A DNA stretch of 64,000 nucleotides from Azadirachta indica (Eukaryota > Streptophyta > Magnoliopsida > Sapindales > Meliaceae): assembly GCA_022749755.1 (NCBI GenBank), contig CM040452.1:8760350-8824349 (forward strand). The letters are read 5' to 3'. The position numbers were made by a program, and so were the translations under genes. Under the pieces are notes generated by a model, which was not told the origin of the DNA, did not search any database, and worked only from the letters and a program-made list of their open reading frames with translations. Each line of letters opens with the position of its first letter. The first letter of the stretch is position 1. Shown here one piece after another: positions 48,201 to 61,106 of the stretch.

Positions 48201-50613
48201 AAGACAAAAAAATTGATAAAAGAAATTGTTTCGTAAATTTTAATATGTTACATTGAAATTCTTAATTATAAATTCACTCTTAAACCAAATCTTACTATTA
48301 AAACTATATTTCAATAAATGAATCTTACTGCTAAATTTGTCAATATATTATGCTTAAAAAGGACAAACACATAATATTTTTGTATACCAACTGCAATTTT
48401 TATTTTTGCTATCTACCTATTTTTTATTTTTTTTAAATGGAAAACGTCAGCATCATTTAGGGTTTTTCTTTTTAGTACTAATTGATGTTGATGTGGTTGG
48501 TAGTGAGTCAATTAAGTTAGCAGATGACGTGGACAAATAACCGTGACAAAATACGTGTACATTTACATTTAATGGACATCTAAGTCGCAAATATTATAAT
48601 ATTACTTATAATAGTTATTTAATATTTATTTTAATAACCTTAAATTTATTATTGGATTTCTCCAATAATCTCATAATTATAGTTCATATCTTAGTAAATT
48701 TTATCTTATAATTAAAAAAAAAAAACAGTACTAATCTTAGTTAATGGGCTTCTTGTTTAACTAGACAATACTTTTAAATCTTTAACTAAACCAAGAACAT
48801 TGGTCGGAGAAGATCCGACAAATACTTAATGGTTTATCTTGTCCTAAATATTTTAACAATGTGAGTGTTTAAATTTGCAATATTCACCCACCTTTTTGTC
48901 GTCTTGTCTTAAATATTTCAACTCTCAACAACTCAGAAGAACAATAACTTAAATATTACAGTTGCAATAAGAAAAACCAATAAATGTATTACTTATTTCT
49001 AAAATTTTTTATCGTTATTATAATTCGAAATTTATTGATTTCAAAATAACTATATATAATAAAAATTTATTACACTTATCTTATCTAAGACTTTCTCATT
49101 TTAGAAAACAAATATATTAATCAATTAATTAAAATTTATATCATACGTTTAGTTAATAATCCTATTAAAATCGATTTACCTAAATTTTTTTCTTTTTTTA
49201 TTTATTCTTTTGATCTACATTATTTGACTCAGAATATATATTAATAATTAATGAAGGACTGCGTGTATGAATTGATTAAGACAATTTCTACCCAGATCTT
49301 CAAATCTTTCTGTCATTAATTAGGCCTATAAACGAGAAATTATAGGAATTTCTTGTAAAAGTTAAAAGTAAAGAACAATCACAGGTGATTTCAATGTTTT
49401 CAATTAAATCTAATTAAAAACATGAATGATGAATGGAGTGTTTCCTAGAAAAGAAAGCTAGCAAGTATGAAATTATAGGAGACTTTATGATTAATTAATA
49501 AAATTAATTATAGAAAGCATGAATAATTTTGGTTTGTTATTCAATTAATTAATTAAAATTACACATACCTTTTGATGCCCAAATCTTTCATAGCAACTGT
49601 AATTTCTTCTTCTGTTGCTCCCTCTGCTTGTAGTTCATTCAGTTCTTGCTCAATCACCTTCTTCTCCATGTCAATGTCTAAACCAGTTGCCCCATTAAGT
49701 GTCTCTCCCATAGCATATGAGTTCTCCAATATCAGCCCTGATTTTTCTCCAGCTACGTAAGCTGAAAATATATATAATAATTATTTCAAAAAAAAATAAA
49801 AAAATAAATTAAAATTAATATAAGTTAATATTGTTATAGATACTAACCGGTGGAAACGTGCACAAGAACCTTTAGCTTAACACATTTCTTTGCGAAGCTC
49901 AAAACATGCTTAGCTCCCAAGGTGTTGATCCCAAGGGCGACGTCGTATCTGCAACAAAAACAAATTAATTAATTAACTAATTATTATACTTAATTTCTGG
50001 ATTAATGAATATATATGTATGTATATGTATATTTGTACCTTTCATCAAAGTTGGTGGTGGCAGCTAGATTAATGACGACGTCTAATTCATTCAACATCTC
50101 TTCTCTTAAATTAGGGTATTGATTCAATCCCAAATCTTGACTTGAGATGTCTCCAGGAACTAGGGTTATCTTTTCTGAGATTATGGAATTAAACTGTGAT
50201 CCTGATTTTTCCTTCAGAACCCTGAACAAGTCCTTCCCTATAATCTGTAACTATAATTAGTTAGTTAACTAATCTTTTCATCGCGTGTTTGAAATTAATT
50301 AAGATGACATAATATGTATGCATACCTCATTATGGAAACGTACTGTAGCTGCCTTAGCATCTGCAGCTCTAAGAAGAAGATAAAGCTTCTTCACATTGGG
50401 TTGAACCCTGAGAATTTTCTCTAGAAAAACTGCATACACAGAAAAGAAAAAGGAAATGATTACTGAAGAATATGGAGAAACAGTAAGAAAGAAGAGAGAA
50501 GAGAAAAGATGAGTATATATACTCTTTGCTAGAAACCCAGTTGCACCAGTGACTAGAATGGTCTTGTTTTGAAGAAAGTGAAGAACACTTCCAAGCTCCA
50601 TTGGAACAGGCAT
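45291..50613 (-). CDS. fatty acyl-CoA reductase, type B, intact 10-exon gene
   Basis: Alcohol-forming fatty acyl-CoA reductase. Exons in sense order: 50,613-50,523; 50,429-50,326; 50,244-50,039; 49,948-49,848; 49,761-49,569; 47,198-47,037; 46,953-46,872; 46,039-45,767; 45,659-45,532; 45,444-45,291. All introns are GT-AG, intron phases equal those of the plus-strand gene, and exons 2, 4, 5, 7 and 9 have identical lengths. The coding length is 1,494 nt, 497 aa, no internal stop. Rossmann motif TGATGFLA is at residues 22-29, HVSTAY at 164-169 and catalytic YVFTK at 242-246; FAR_C ends [12 protein letters not shown] second ATG four codons in (residue 5, [10 protein letters not shown]) also fits the family start. 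Intron 5 is 2,370 nt and is shared with the pseudogene at 15.7-18.9 kb. Role in wax, suberin or pollen-wall alcohols is inferred from family. Confidence 0.92.
46135..46260 (+). repeat. possible tRNA-derived SINE in FAR B intron 7
   Basis: GATCTAGTGGTAGGACTC resembles a tRNA A box. About 45 nt later comes a GTAAGTTCCAAATTT segment near the B-box position, followed by an AT-rich tail. It is antisense to the gene. The internal promoter boxes are imperfect, so this is a weak call. Confidence 0.3.
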
Positions 50614-50638
50614 TTTTTCTATCAGAAAACAGAAAGAG

Positions 50639-50641
<3 letters not shown>

Positions 50642-50679
<38 letters not shown>
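50642..50679 (-). repeat. (CT)n tract in FAR B leader
   Basis: Nineteen AG units on the plus strand, i.e. a (CT)n run in the transcribed leader, ending about 28 nt before the ATG. Such pyrimidine tracts are common in plant 5' leaders. A length polymorphism here could affect expression; that is inference. Confidence 0.9.
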
Positions 50680-50682
<3 letters not shown>

Positions 50683-50727
50683 ATGTTGAAGTAAGAATTC
50701 ACAGTAAGTCACAGATTAAAGTGGGTT

Positions 50728-50736
50728 TCATATAGC
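50728..50736 (-). promoter_or_regulatory. candidate TATA box of FAR B
   Basis: On the minus strand CTATATGAA lies about 115 bp before the ATG at 50,613 and upstream of the (CT)n tract. That would give a leader of roughly 85 nt. Confidence 0.4.
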
Positions 50737-50868
50737 AGGGAAGAGGGAGGTAGAGTACACGCAAAAATTTGGGTTATTATTATTTTCCCTGGTAGGCTAG
50801 ATTGGTAGTGTAAGGTTGCTTAAAGTGTTTTAACTATATTTTTACAAAAGAAAACAAAGTGTGGCAGA

Positions 50869-50871
<3 letters not shown>

Positions 50872-50913
<42 letters not shown>
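50872..50913. repeat. second (GA)n microsatellite upstream of FAR B
   Basis: Twenty-one GA units, about 260 bp before the start codon. The open frame that covers it is made of the repeat and is not a gene. Confidence 0.9.
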
Positions 50914-50916
<3 letters not shown>

Positions 50917-52228
50917 AATAGCAATTAGTTTGTAAATAATAGAACAGATGACCCAATACTGGTCTTTTGGGGTTTCCACAATTGGGAGGTCACCTAAACA
51001 ACACGATTGAATAGGTGACATTTGTGACAACACCATGGAAATTGGTTAAGGCATTGCAATATTAGTCTTACTGTTTGATAGGGTTCTTTACCTAACCCCT
51101 TCTCTCGATCGTCTCAGCAGATCGTACTAGTATCTTGCTTTCTGGATTTTTATTATTTTTATTATATCGAGGAAAGAAAAGATTAATAGTTTCTAAAATT
51201 GTCCATTTAATTTTATAATCTCTTAAATAGTTAGTACTTAAAATATTGAAAGGATCCGCTATCTTGTAATTATACTATTTTACAAAGAGTTGAATTTATT
51301 TTTAATAGTTGAGATTAAAATTTATATTTGTATTAATTATTTATTAACTTATGTCAATTTTAATTTCAACTATTAAACGTGTTTAAATTTAATAATCAGG
51401 CGGACATTGGGCATAATTTAAGTAATTTAGGATATACTTAATACTCTTTTGACATTCCTATACCCAAGTTTCAGTAACACCTATACCCAAGTTTCAGTAA
51501 CAATATGAAATAAATTTTGGTATTTTGTGGGTGAAATTTCTTACTATTATCTAAAACCTTTAAAAAAATAGTCAATAATCAATAAACGGTATAAAAATAT
51601 ATGTAATTTATAGGGACATTGATCCTTCCCCTTAAAATAAATATTTACTTTATTTTGTTGTTATTTTTTTAAATTAACTATACCACAACATAAATTAAAA
51701 ATTTAAGAGATTATCGATATCAAAGACAAGCTATTGTAAGCTATTGTAAGTACATCAATTGTTTTAATTAAGAGTTAAATAAGTAATTTTCAAATTTTAG
51801 GATTAAAATCTACATTCAAATATACTTTTTAAAAGTCATCAGTTCTTTAATTATATGTCTATGCATGGTTGTTGCCGTTACCTGCACATGCACATACATT
51901 TTTCATTTTAAATATATGTTTCAGGAATTTAGCAACAAATGAATTATATTAAACGAAAATCAAATAAACAAATAATTGTCAGAATTTTATGCTCATATAT
52001 GAACAAGTTATTGATGTCTCAATTATTTTCAATATTCACCGTAATATCTTAAAACTTATTGGTTAATTTACAAGAACGAAAGCTTTATTGAAATGATAAT
52101 TTGCTATAATCAACTTAATGAGTTAGAAAATTCAAAATTTTATGTATGATTATGTAATTTTGAATTATTATTTTTTAATTTTTGAATTTATTTCATAAAT
52201 AGACTCGTAATACTCTTTGAAAGTAGCT
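50914..52228. other. AT-rich upstream region of FAR B
   Basis: No gene. A tandem TATACCCAAGTTTCAGTAAC repeat (two units) is at about 51,459-51,502. 51,290-51,400 resembles one arm of the palindromic MITE family seen at 54-59 kb. Confidence 0.45.
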
Positions 52229-52239
52229 ATCAATGAATA

Positions 52240-52888
52240 GGAATGACATGGGCCAGGGTGGGGGTGGGGAGGCATGCCCCATTCCTCGCCCTGTTTTCTA
52301 TTTTAACTCCAATTCTCTACCCCATTCCCCACTAAATTTAATGGGATGGAGATGGAGAATGGGGTAGAGAATTCCCGCACAAGAAATAAGTTTCCCATCC
52401 CTGTATCAATTCATCATTTTATAGTATTTTTATAAATTAATTTTAATAATATAAGAATTTAATTAACTTAATTAAAAATATTATTAATATATTATTGGAA
52501 ATACAATATAGGATCTTTTTAATTTTTAATCTTTTACTTTTCATTTATATATTCTATTTTTTATAACATTAATTCATGACTTCATAATTTTTTTATTACT
52601 AATTATATTTAATTATAATATATAATTTTTAAAAATTAAAATATAAAAATTATATTTACATATATAAAATTTAATTTGTAAATTATAATATATTTATATT
52701 ATTTTATTTGAGAATGAAATGGGGTGGGGGTGGAGTGGAGAGAGGTAAATCAATCTCTGTCCCATTAATAAATTAGGGATTAATTTTTCCTCGTTCCTTA
52801 CTCTATTTCCCGTAAATTTATCTGAATTCTCCTCCATTGGGGTGGATCCCCATGGATTTGAGGCCCCATAGAAAATTTTATCATCCCA
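52240..52888. mobile_element. non-autonomous hAT-like element with G-rich ends, about 650 bp
   Basis: Flanked by the direct repeat ATCAATGAATA at 52,229-52,239 and 52,889-52,899. The left end (T)AGGAATGACATGGG and inverted right end TGGGATGATAAAAT are imperfect inverted repeats. The subterminal parts are rich in GGGG/CCCC words (GGGTGGGGGTGGGG and CCCATTCCCC) around an AT-rich core. No coding capacity. An 8-bp hAT duplication could be contained in the 11-bp repeat. Confidence 0.7.
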
Positions 52889-52899
52889 ATCAATGAATA

Positions 52900-54960
52900 A
52901 TACATTTTTTTTAATTATAACAGCAGCTTCGATAAATATAGTTTTGTTTATATATAATAAATAAATTTAATGAAGAATATGTGTACGGAATGAATACATA
53001 TTATAGGAAATTATCTAGAAATCTTTTCATTAACTTTTGTTTTCATGAGATTATTTCTAATCAGTAATTTATTAATTATAATGTCTCTAAAGTAGATACC
53101 CAACAAAAAAGATTCATTAAATCAGTAAACTATTAAAAGATATTTTATCATTCATGAATTAATTTTTTTATTTTAATTTTTTACTTGAACAATTACATAT
53201 TTTTTCTTAATAACTGATAAATTAAAATATAATAAAATATATATCAAAAAATTCTTTAAAAATTAAATAAATTTATATTAGAGATGAAGTTTGAAAACCC
53301 AAAATTCTCTGTAGAACTTGTATGTTTCCTTCGGAATCAAAACCACAGAATTAATTTGATGCCCATAAATTCACTTGACCTAGGAAATTAATATTGATAG
53401 TGATTCCCATGCTAGTTGTTGATTTGATGAAGAACATGATGTGCTGTTTCATAAATCTTGGATTATTTGCTTCATCAACTCAGTAATTTTGACAATGAAG
53501 TGTGGATACTTTCAATCTGTTTTCTTTGGCTTTTCAATGCTTTCTTTTTTAGGGTTTTTATTTCTAATCTTGACATCAACAATGACAAAAGCCAAGTGCC
53601 TCCAAATACATTAAAATCAATAATTTTTTTCTGTTGAAATAATGTTAGGCAATTAAATGATATTCATGCATTAGACAGTCAATATTTTCTTTTGATAGAT
53701 TTAGAAAATCATTTTGAAATGTTGGACTATACTTTTCAGGTTAACAAATAGAATAATTATGCCTTTGCTAGAAAGAAGAAAGGTGACATATTTCAGTATT
53801 ATATATTACGCATTAAATTATTCTTTAAATTAATATTAGATTATTTTTTTAATGTTATAATTTTATATTATTTATAAATCTACTGATATACAATTAGGAG
53901 TCTATTAGAAAGTTAAAAATACTGTTATAGTACAGCCAACACAAATTTTTGAGAAATATTCACATTTAATAGGCAATTCACATTCCAACGGAGGTGGGAA
54001 TCGAACTCACGCTTCTAACCATCAAGTCACTGGGCTGATGGCAATATTAGGTTATTTGAAATAATATTTCTAGTAAAATAAATTTGAATATGTCATTATT
54101 ACATTTTTGACTAACAAATAAAAGTGATTACTTACTTGCACCAGAAAGAAGACTCCATTTCTAAATAACAGTCCATTTCTAAACAGTATTCTTATTAATA
54201 GACGAAAACAACAAAAGAGCTTTTAATTAAGGATATCAATGAATGCTACAAGATTGGAAACCTATGAGTATGGCCTTGTATATGACACATATGGAATTTT
54301 ACCGTCTATTATTCATCTCCGTTCTCCACCCCTTTTAGCTCTTCTATTTATCAACCCTGAAAGAAAACCATAATTGAAGACATTGTCAACTTCCATGTCT
54401 AATAATTAAGTTTAAATTTAACACATATAATTAATATATAATTAACATACATGAGAGGTATAATTTCAACTCTTAAAAGTAGTTAAATCTAACGATCTAT
54501 AAATAATATAAAAAATAAGTAAAGTTAATAAGTTATTAGTCCCTTTTCTTTTATATATATAATATATACAAACTAAACCATAAGATACTAAGAAAACATT
54601 TACGTATATTTCCTTTTTTTTAAATTTTATGTTACAGATTTTAAATTATCATAAATAAATATTGAAAGTGCATAAATCTGATGATCTATAAATTAGTATA
54701 AATATATATATAAAAATATGGAGTTCTCAATTTTTTTCTTATGTGTGTGTGTATGAGCACAAATCAAGAGGATCATACTTTTACACTATTCTGTAAACTG
54801 TTAAATTTAGATACTTTTAATGATTGAGACTTAAATTAGTATTTTTATTAATTATAGTTTTAAATTTAATCTCAACTCTTAGAGATACTTAAATTTAAGG
54901 GTTAAAGTTAGATATAAACGCATGACACTATCGATCCATCTCCTATATATATTTACATGA
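52900..54960. other. AT-rich intergenic DNA
   Basis: No coding region recognised. It contains a SINE-like segment near 53,985-54,045 and half-palindromes of the MITE family at 54,400-54,530 and 54,780-54,900. Confidence 0.4.
53985..54045 (-). repeat. tRNA-like segment, probable SINE head
   Basis: On the minus strand GCCCAGTGACTTGATGGTTAG resembles a tRNA A box and GTTCGATTCCC a B box, 21 nt later and followed by CACCTCCG. It does not fold into a full tRNA: no acceptor stem could be paired. A tRNA-derived SINE head is the likelier reading. Confidence 0.4.
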
Positions 54961-55117
54961 TTTTTTACATCATTTATAAATAACTTGATTTAAACACTTT
55001 TAATAGTTGAGATTAAATTTAATACTTAAATTAATATATCATAACTAATATACATATAAGATGAAATCTCAACAATTAAAAGTGTATAAATTCACTACTA
55101 TATAAATGATGTAAAAA
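54961..55117. repeat. palindromic MITE, family copy
   Basis: The left half TTTTTTACATCATTTATAAA...ACACTTTTAATAGTTGAGAT is inverted in the right half ATCTCAACAATTAAAAGTGT...TATAAATGATGTAAAAA. The arms are about 60 bp around a short AT-rich loop. Related copies occur at 57,841-57,993 and 59,225-59,395, with single arms elsewhere between 51 and 59 kb. No coding capacity. Confidence 0.7.
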
Positions 55118-57840
55118 TATTTGAAAAAGGAAGGACTCATTAATTTGTCCTTGAATATATATAGACCTTTTTCAAATGGAGAGAAATTATTACATTATTC
55201 ACCTATTTATCAAAACTTTTTTACAAATCTTTAGTTAAGGAGATCAAAGATTAAACAAATGATGATATAATTGGGATTTTTGTGAAATATATGACACGTT
55301 ATATTTTAAAAAAAATATAATTAGATATCTTCAGTATCTTCATATTAACTTTGTCTTTATTTACAATTTTTTAAAATTTTTTTATAAGTTCATATTAAAA
55401 GATAATCAATCCTAATTTTAATTTAATTTTTATTGAGATATTACTTATATTTTTAACACAATTAACTTCTTTCAAAACCTTACCAATTTAGTAATTATTT
55501 TTGTAACTTTTTGAAAAATTCTATGAAAGATATATATGATAAATATATTATAGCGAGTTGGCAAACTTTCCCTGTAATTAAAATATTTTTGTTTCTTCTT
55601 TTTTTAAAAAAAAATTACTATAAATTATCCGTTTGTGTTTTTATGTTATATCTTTAATTTATTTTGTTATACTAAGTTTTTAAAAAAAATTACTATAAAT
55701 TATCCGTTTTTGCTTTTATGTTATATCGTTAATTTATTTTGTTATATTAAGTTTTCTGTATTATATTTTAAGTTTACATACTATATTTTGCAGTTCTTTC
55801 TTAAAACTAATATGAAATAAGTATGGTAGAAAAATTATCCAAAAAATAAAAAGAAATTAATGAAGAATGTGATGAGTGTATCGTAACAAAATAGAAATTG
55901 AAAATTATATATTTATATAAAAATAATGTAAACAAAGGAATAATTACAAATATTTATTTTAATATTATACCTTTGTTCACGATATCGGGTATGAATTTGG
56001 ATTGTGTGTTATTTTAAAACTATCTAAAATTTTAAATATCTTATTTACATCATAATAACGATATTTACAAGACATAATTTTATTTATAAAAAACAACAAG
56101 ATCTCTCTTTATAAAGACAATAGTTTTTTAAAAGGTAAAAAATATATGACCAAATGTCAGAAGTATTGTATCACCTTTTCTCTTCTTTAAATTTTTAATA
56201 CAGACAAGCTAGCTAGCATACATATAACTTTTTTATTAGTGGCAAGTAGCAACAAAATGTGATCACGTCTTGTTTGATAATTGGCTAAAAGAGCATGTAA
56301 TTTAAAATATATGTTTTTGACATGCACGACAAGTAGTCTTGATAATGATGTACAATAATTAATTAATTAGAAAATAGTAATGGCATTAGGTGAGGAGTCA
56401 CTTTAGAGTTTTGGTGAGATGGATCGCCAAATTAATGGTAATGAACTTTCATATATTTAATTATAATAAATGTAGATTCTTTTTCTCTTTTTGTTCTTAT
56501 ATGTATAACATAATAGAAGAAGGTGATCGAACAGTTATATATAATAGGTATGATATGCTCAAAAGAAAATAATTCAGCTCAAAATAGGTAGGACTCATGG
56601 TGTCTCTAAATCTTAATTCAGCAAATAATACCAAAAAAATTTAAATTATTCATAAGAAAATACTTTATACAAACTGTTACAGTTTGATAGTATTGATTGA
56701 ATGAAAATACAAAATGAATGTAATATCGTATAGTGATGACTCAAAGTTTTTTATATGAATTCTTGACTAGGACTTCCTTGACACACATTGTGTCAACTCA
56801 TAAATACTATTATCTAAACTTTTATAAATTCAGCATGATATTATAGTTGATTTAATCTCACGATATTTTAAGTTTAAACCCTCTGTAAAACTAAAATTAA
56901 AATAATTTATTTTCATCGAGATAACACAATCACATTAAAATAAAAATCAAACTTACACATGAAGGGAGTGATAAATATTATAATAATTAAATTTATTGCA
57001 ATTACTGAAATATTGGTAAAAATAACTTATCTTTTAAATAATGAATTAACGATAATAAATAATGTGGATCAAGAGGTAATCATATAATTGTATCACATTA
57101 TTATTTTTATTTCATAGAATTTTTATAAAAATTTGTATCTCTATTACAATAATAATCAGATTAATAGTAATGAGCAAGAATGTAAATAATAATATGCATT
57201 ATTTAAGGGTAAAAATTAATTAACAAATTAAAAAACTTTTAAGAAAATTTTGTGTTGATCAATTTCTTACACATAGGTGAACTATTAATTAATACGATCT
57301 TAATTATGGTAAATAAACTTTTGTTGGGTAACTAAGAAGAAGAATAGGACCTGACCAAGTCTCCTAATATATTGGTCAATATCTTTGTTTATAGGTTACC
57401 AATCCAAGTATTGTACACATATTATAAAGTGCTTTAATATTTAATTGATCCACAAACAAGTATAATATAATTGGTAAATCAACTTTTGTTTTAAATGTGA
57501 AGATTATAGATGTTGACATAACATGAAAATGAATTAATTAAGAAAGCTATACGCCACCTACAAGATCTTGAACCCAGTCAATTTCCTGGGAAACTACTTA
57601 ATAATATTGGAACAATATACCCTAATGGGTTGACTATAATATCTATAAAAATCCCTTCGTACAATTTTTCTTTTCAAATTTTTATATTACATGTTTCAAC
57701 TTTATATTAAATATTTTAATTTGTTAAGTTTCAAATTTATTTTAAATTTAAAATTTTATTTTGAATCTTAACTTTTAAGATAATATATTTTTAGCTATAT
57801 ATATATATATGTAAAAGAAAATCAATAATCTTTTAACTTT
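55118..57840. other. AT-rich intergenic DNA
   Basis: Nothing recognisable as a gene. Short open frames here are composed of A/T-rich codons (F, I, Y, N, K) and show no family signal. Confidence 0.45.
55606..55757. repeat. 75-bp tandem repeat, two units
   Basis: A unit containing ATTACTATAAATTATCCG starts at 55,614 and recurs at 55,689, with only a few mismatches along 75 bp. The open frame through it (55,635-55,820) owes its length to the repeat. Confidence 0.8.
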
Positions 57841-57993
57841 ACACAATTTTTTATACTATTTATAAATTACTGAATTTAAACACTTTGAACAGTTGAAATT
57901 AAATTTAATATTATAATTGATTCATAATTTGTATACATATAAAATATAATTTTAACTCTTAAAAATATAAAATCAATAATCTACAAATTGTGT
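57841..57993. repeat. palindromic MITE, family copy
   Basis: The arms ACACAATTTTTTATACTATT and their inverted counterpart near 57,970-57,993 enclose the family's CACTTTGAACAGTTGAAATT and inverted AATTTTAACTCTTAAAA words. More decayed than the copy at 54,961. Confidence 0.55.
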
Positions 57994-59224
57994 AAAATAA
58001 TTATACAAAATTAAAGAGCTATTGATTTTCCCTATATAAACACTCAAAAACACACGTACGAGAAACAATCAATAGCCACTTAACTTTATAGATTTTTTAT
58101 ATCATTTATGAACTATTAGATCTGTATAATTTTATCTATTAAAATCTATCACACATGTACATTAATTATGCATCGCAAGTAAATATTTAAAATTATTTAG
58201 AGATGATGTAAGAAATAGTTTAAAATTAAAGAAATATTGATGTGTCCATATATACATACAACTCCTCAAAAGTACAAACATTTTTATATTTTTTGTTTGC
58301 CTTTAAATTGACGGTATATAGAGGGTAGATATTAAATGTAATAAGATATAATAATTATCTTATATTCACTCTTTAATTAAGGTCTTTTTGTCTTTTAATT
58401 CTTTTTCTTTATTATTCTTACCTACTAACACATAAAACCTCTCATCCTATTTTTTTTCTTATTTATTATATTTTCTATCCCACAACTTTTTTTTTTTAAA
58501 TTTTAATTATTATTTATAAGTTAAAAAAAATAAAATTTTATTGTCAAACTATTTAAATAAAAACCGTTAATTATTTTAATTAACTAATTAATAACAATTA
58601 AGATAAATTGTATCTATATTTATAAATATATATTAAAAAATTTAAAATTTAGATATTATTAGCTTATAAAAAATAAATATATGTAGCAACAACAATAGTA
58701 ATAATGGTAATATAATTTTTTAATTTCTTTTACATACTTAAATCAAATGCTTGAAAATAAATTTATATTATAAATTCAAAATTAAAAGCCACGAGTTTAG
58801 GTTTTGAAAGATTTCAGATTTTACAGCCAAACTTTTCATGGAATCTCAAGAACTAAAATAAATTTTTTTAAAATTTGTGAATTATTAATTGTTTTATAAA
58901 TTAGTTAATTAAATAAGTCTTACCTTAATTGTAGATGAATTGATTAATTAAAATCATTAATTAGTTTTTATTTATATGTTTTTATATATATACTTTGACA
59001 AAAAAAGTTTTGATATTTTTAACTTACAAATGACAATTAAAATTAAAAAGAAAAAAGGAATGATGGAAAAAAAAAGATGTAATAAATAAGCAAAAAATAT
59101 GAGAGAGATTTTATATTTAAAATAAGAAAGGAAAAAGAGAGAGTTAAAACATATAAAGGACTTTAATTAATGAATATAAAATTTATTATATTTTATTAGA
59201 TCAACAACTCATATTTTTATACGT
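57994..59224. other. AT-rich intergenic DNA
   Basis: No gene. A further weak relative of the MITE family is at about 58,085-58,220. The remainder is homopolymer-rich AT sequence. Confidence 0.4.
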
Positions 59225-59395
59225 ATATTTACGTCATTTATAGATTGTTGAATTTATGTACTTCTAACGATTGACATTGAATTTAATACATGTAATGAAT
59301 GCACCATAATTAATATATATGTTAAATTCAATATCAACTGTTAGAAGTACATAAATCCAACCGTTTATAAATAAATATAAATATATATATAAAAA
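59225..59395. repeat. palindromic MITE, family copy
   Basis: TTTATAGATTGTTGAATTTA and GTACTTCTAACGATTGACAT in the left arm face their inverted forms ATATCAACTGTTAGAAGTAC and AAATCCAACCGTTTATAAAT in the right arm. Confidence 0.7.
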
Positions 59396-61106
59396 TATAA
59401 AAATTGTTGATTCTTCCTCAATATTAAATATTCACTTTTTATACACTATTAATTTAAAAGTTAATAAAATATATAAAATAATATATAATTTTAAGAGACC
59501 GGTGATCTTTCTCTTATATATACATACATATATATATTTTAAAAAAGATTTTAGGATCGGAGTAAAAAACTATACTTATTTTAAACCATCAAACTCTTAT
59601 TTTTTATTATTACTTGAATTTAAAATAATTTGAGAGAATCAAGCATATTCTAAACTATCTAAGCCATGCACAAGGTCTCCTGTATATGTATATAGTATGA
59701 CCAAACCCTAACTAAAAATATGTACCCTCTCTTAATTGCTAATTTTCTTGCAATCTTTTCCAAGTAAATCAACCCATTGACAAAGTAAATCTTCTTATTA
59801 TGACGTATTCAACCGAAAAAAAGCTTCTTATTATGATTGACAACCAAGTTGATAGCTAGCATCTAAATTAAAACAATAGACCACAAGCACAAGTTTGTTT
59901 TGAGTGTTCGTCTACAATCAGTTTTGTTTTCGTTTTAAAGATTTTGTTGTCGACAAGAAGAATAGTAAATTAAGCACTAACGATGTCACATCACGTAAAT
60001 GAAAAATTGACCAAGCCTCTCACATCACGTTAGCTTCTCTGTACGTCACCAAAAATCCGAGCTCGATCAATTTGACTAAATCAACCTTATAAAATATTGA
60101 AGTTAAATGAATGGTATCCATCCCTCAAATAATTTAATCATGGTTAACCGTATCTTATTATACCACTCATTTAATAAATAAATCGTATATATGTTTAAAT
60201 TCTAACAAGATTAATAAATAAGTCAGCTTCATATTAATAAAAAATTTTATTAAATTCACTACAAACACGACACAGATATAATTTGATAATAATTTATAAT
60301 CCTGATTCTATTCATTAAGTTTTATCATTTAGACCCCATTAATTAAAGCCAATATTAAAGTGTTTTAAAGTTTACTGTCAAACAAGTCCGAGAACTTTGT
60401 CTTTTCTTTTATTATTATTATTATTATGGTTAATTCTTCGCTTTTATCTTGATGACTTTGCAAGTTGAATACAAACATTTTCTCACACATGGCATAGGTA
60501 ATCCATATAATTTATTCACTTGTACAAGTTATTCCATTTGTTTTCTTTTATAGAGGGGATTAATAACTTGAGAAAATTAAATTTCAAATTTCAATTTCAA
60601 CAATCCATATGGACTCATCTAATGCTTAATTAACAATACATTAAGAAAAATTTTGCTTGTCTAGGTAGATTTTCTTTTTCATGTTTCCATACACCCTATT
60701 CTCATCCCACCAACCCCATATATTTTTTTCTACCCCTATGATTTAATTTAACACTTTAATTTCTTCTGTATATTTTAAAATATTTTGTAATTCTTTCACT
60801 ATTATGTTAAGATATTATATTTTTTTCATAATTTTATTACGATATTATATATCCTTGAAACGTTAGTATGATGTCACATGTAGGATTAAAGAATGTTTTC
60901 CTTTCAATAAATTTTGCATTATTTCTTTTTTACCAAAAATTTGCATAAGTGATCTCCTTTTTAGATAGATATCTTTTACCCTCAATTTGTATAATAAGAC
61001 TTGCATAAACAGTTTTACCGTTTCAAATATATATTATTTATTTTTTTCTCTTTAAAGCGTCAAATAATTAGTCGATCAAAGATCTGAATAATCACTTTTT
61101 TTAATA
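59396..61106. other. AT-rich intergenic DNA
   Basis: No coding region, RNA gene or clear repeat end recognised. A short (ATT)n run is at about 60,411-60,427. Confidence 0.4.

Noticed and set aside
49572..49760. 62-codon serine-rich plus-strand frame
   Set aside because: Exact antisense shadow of FAR B exon 5.
50842..51036. 64-codon minus-strand frame ending in a serine/leucine run
   Set aside because: Produced by the (GA)n microsatellite; no other coding evidence.
53985..54045. Functional tRNA gene
   Set aside because: A- and B-box-like words are present but no acceptor or anticodon stem can be paired. A SINE head is likelier.
55635..55820. 61-codon plus-strand frame rich in F, Y and C
   Set aside because: It is generated by a 75-bp tandem repeat of AT-rich DNA and has no family signature.
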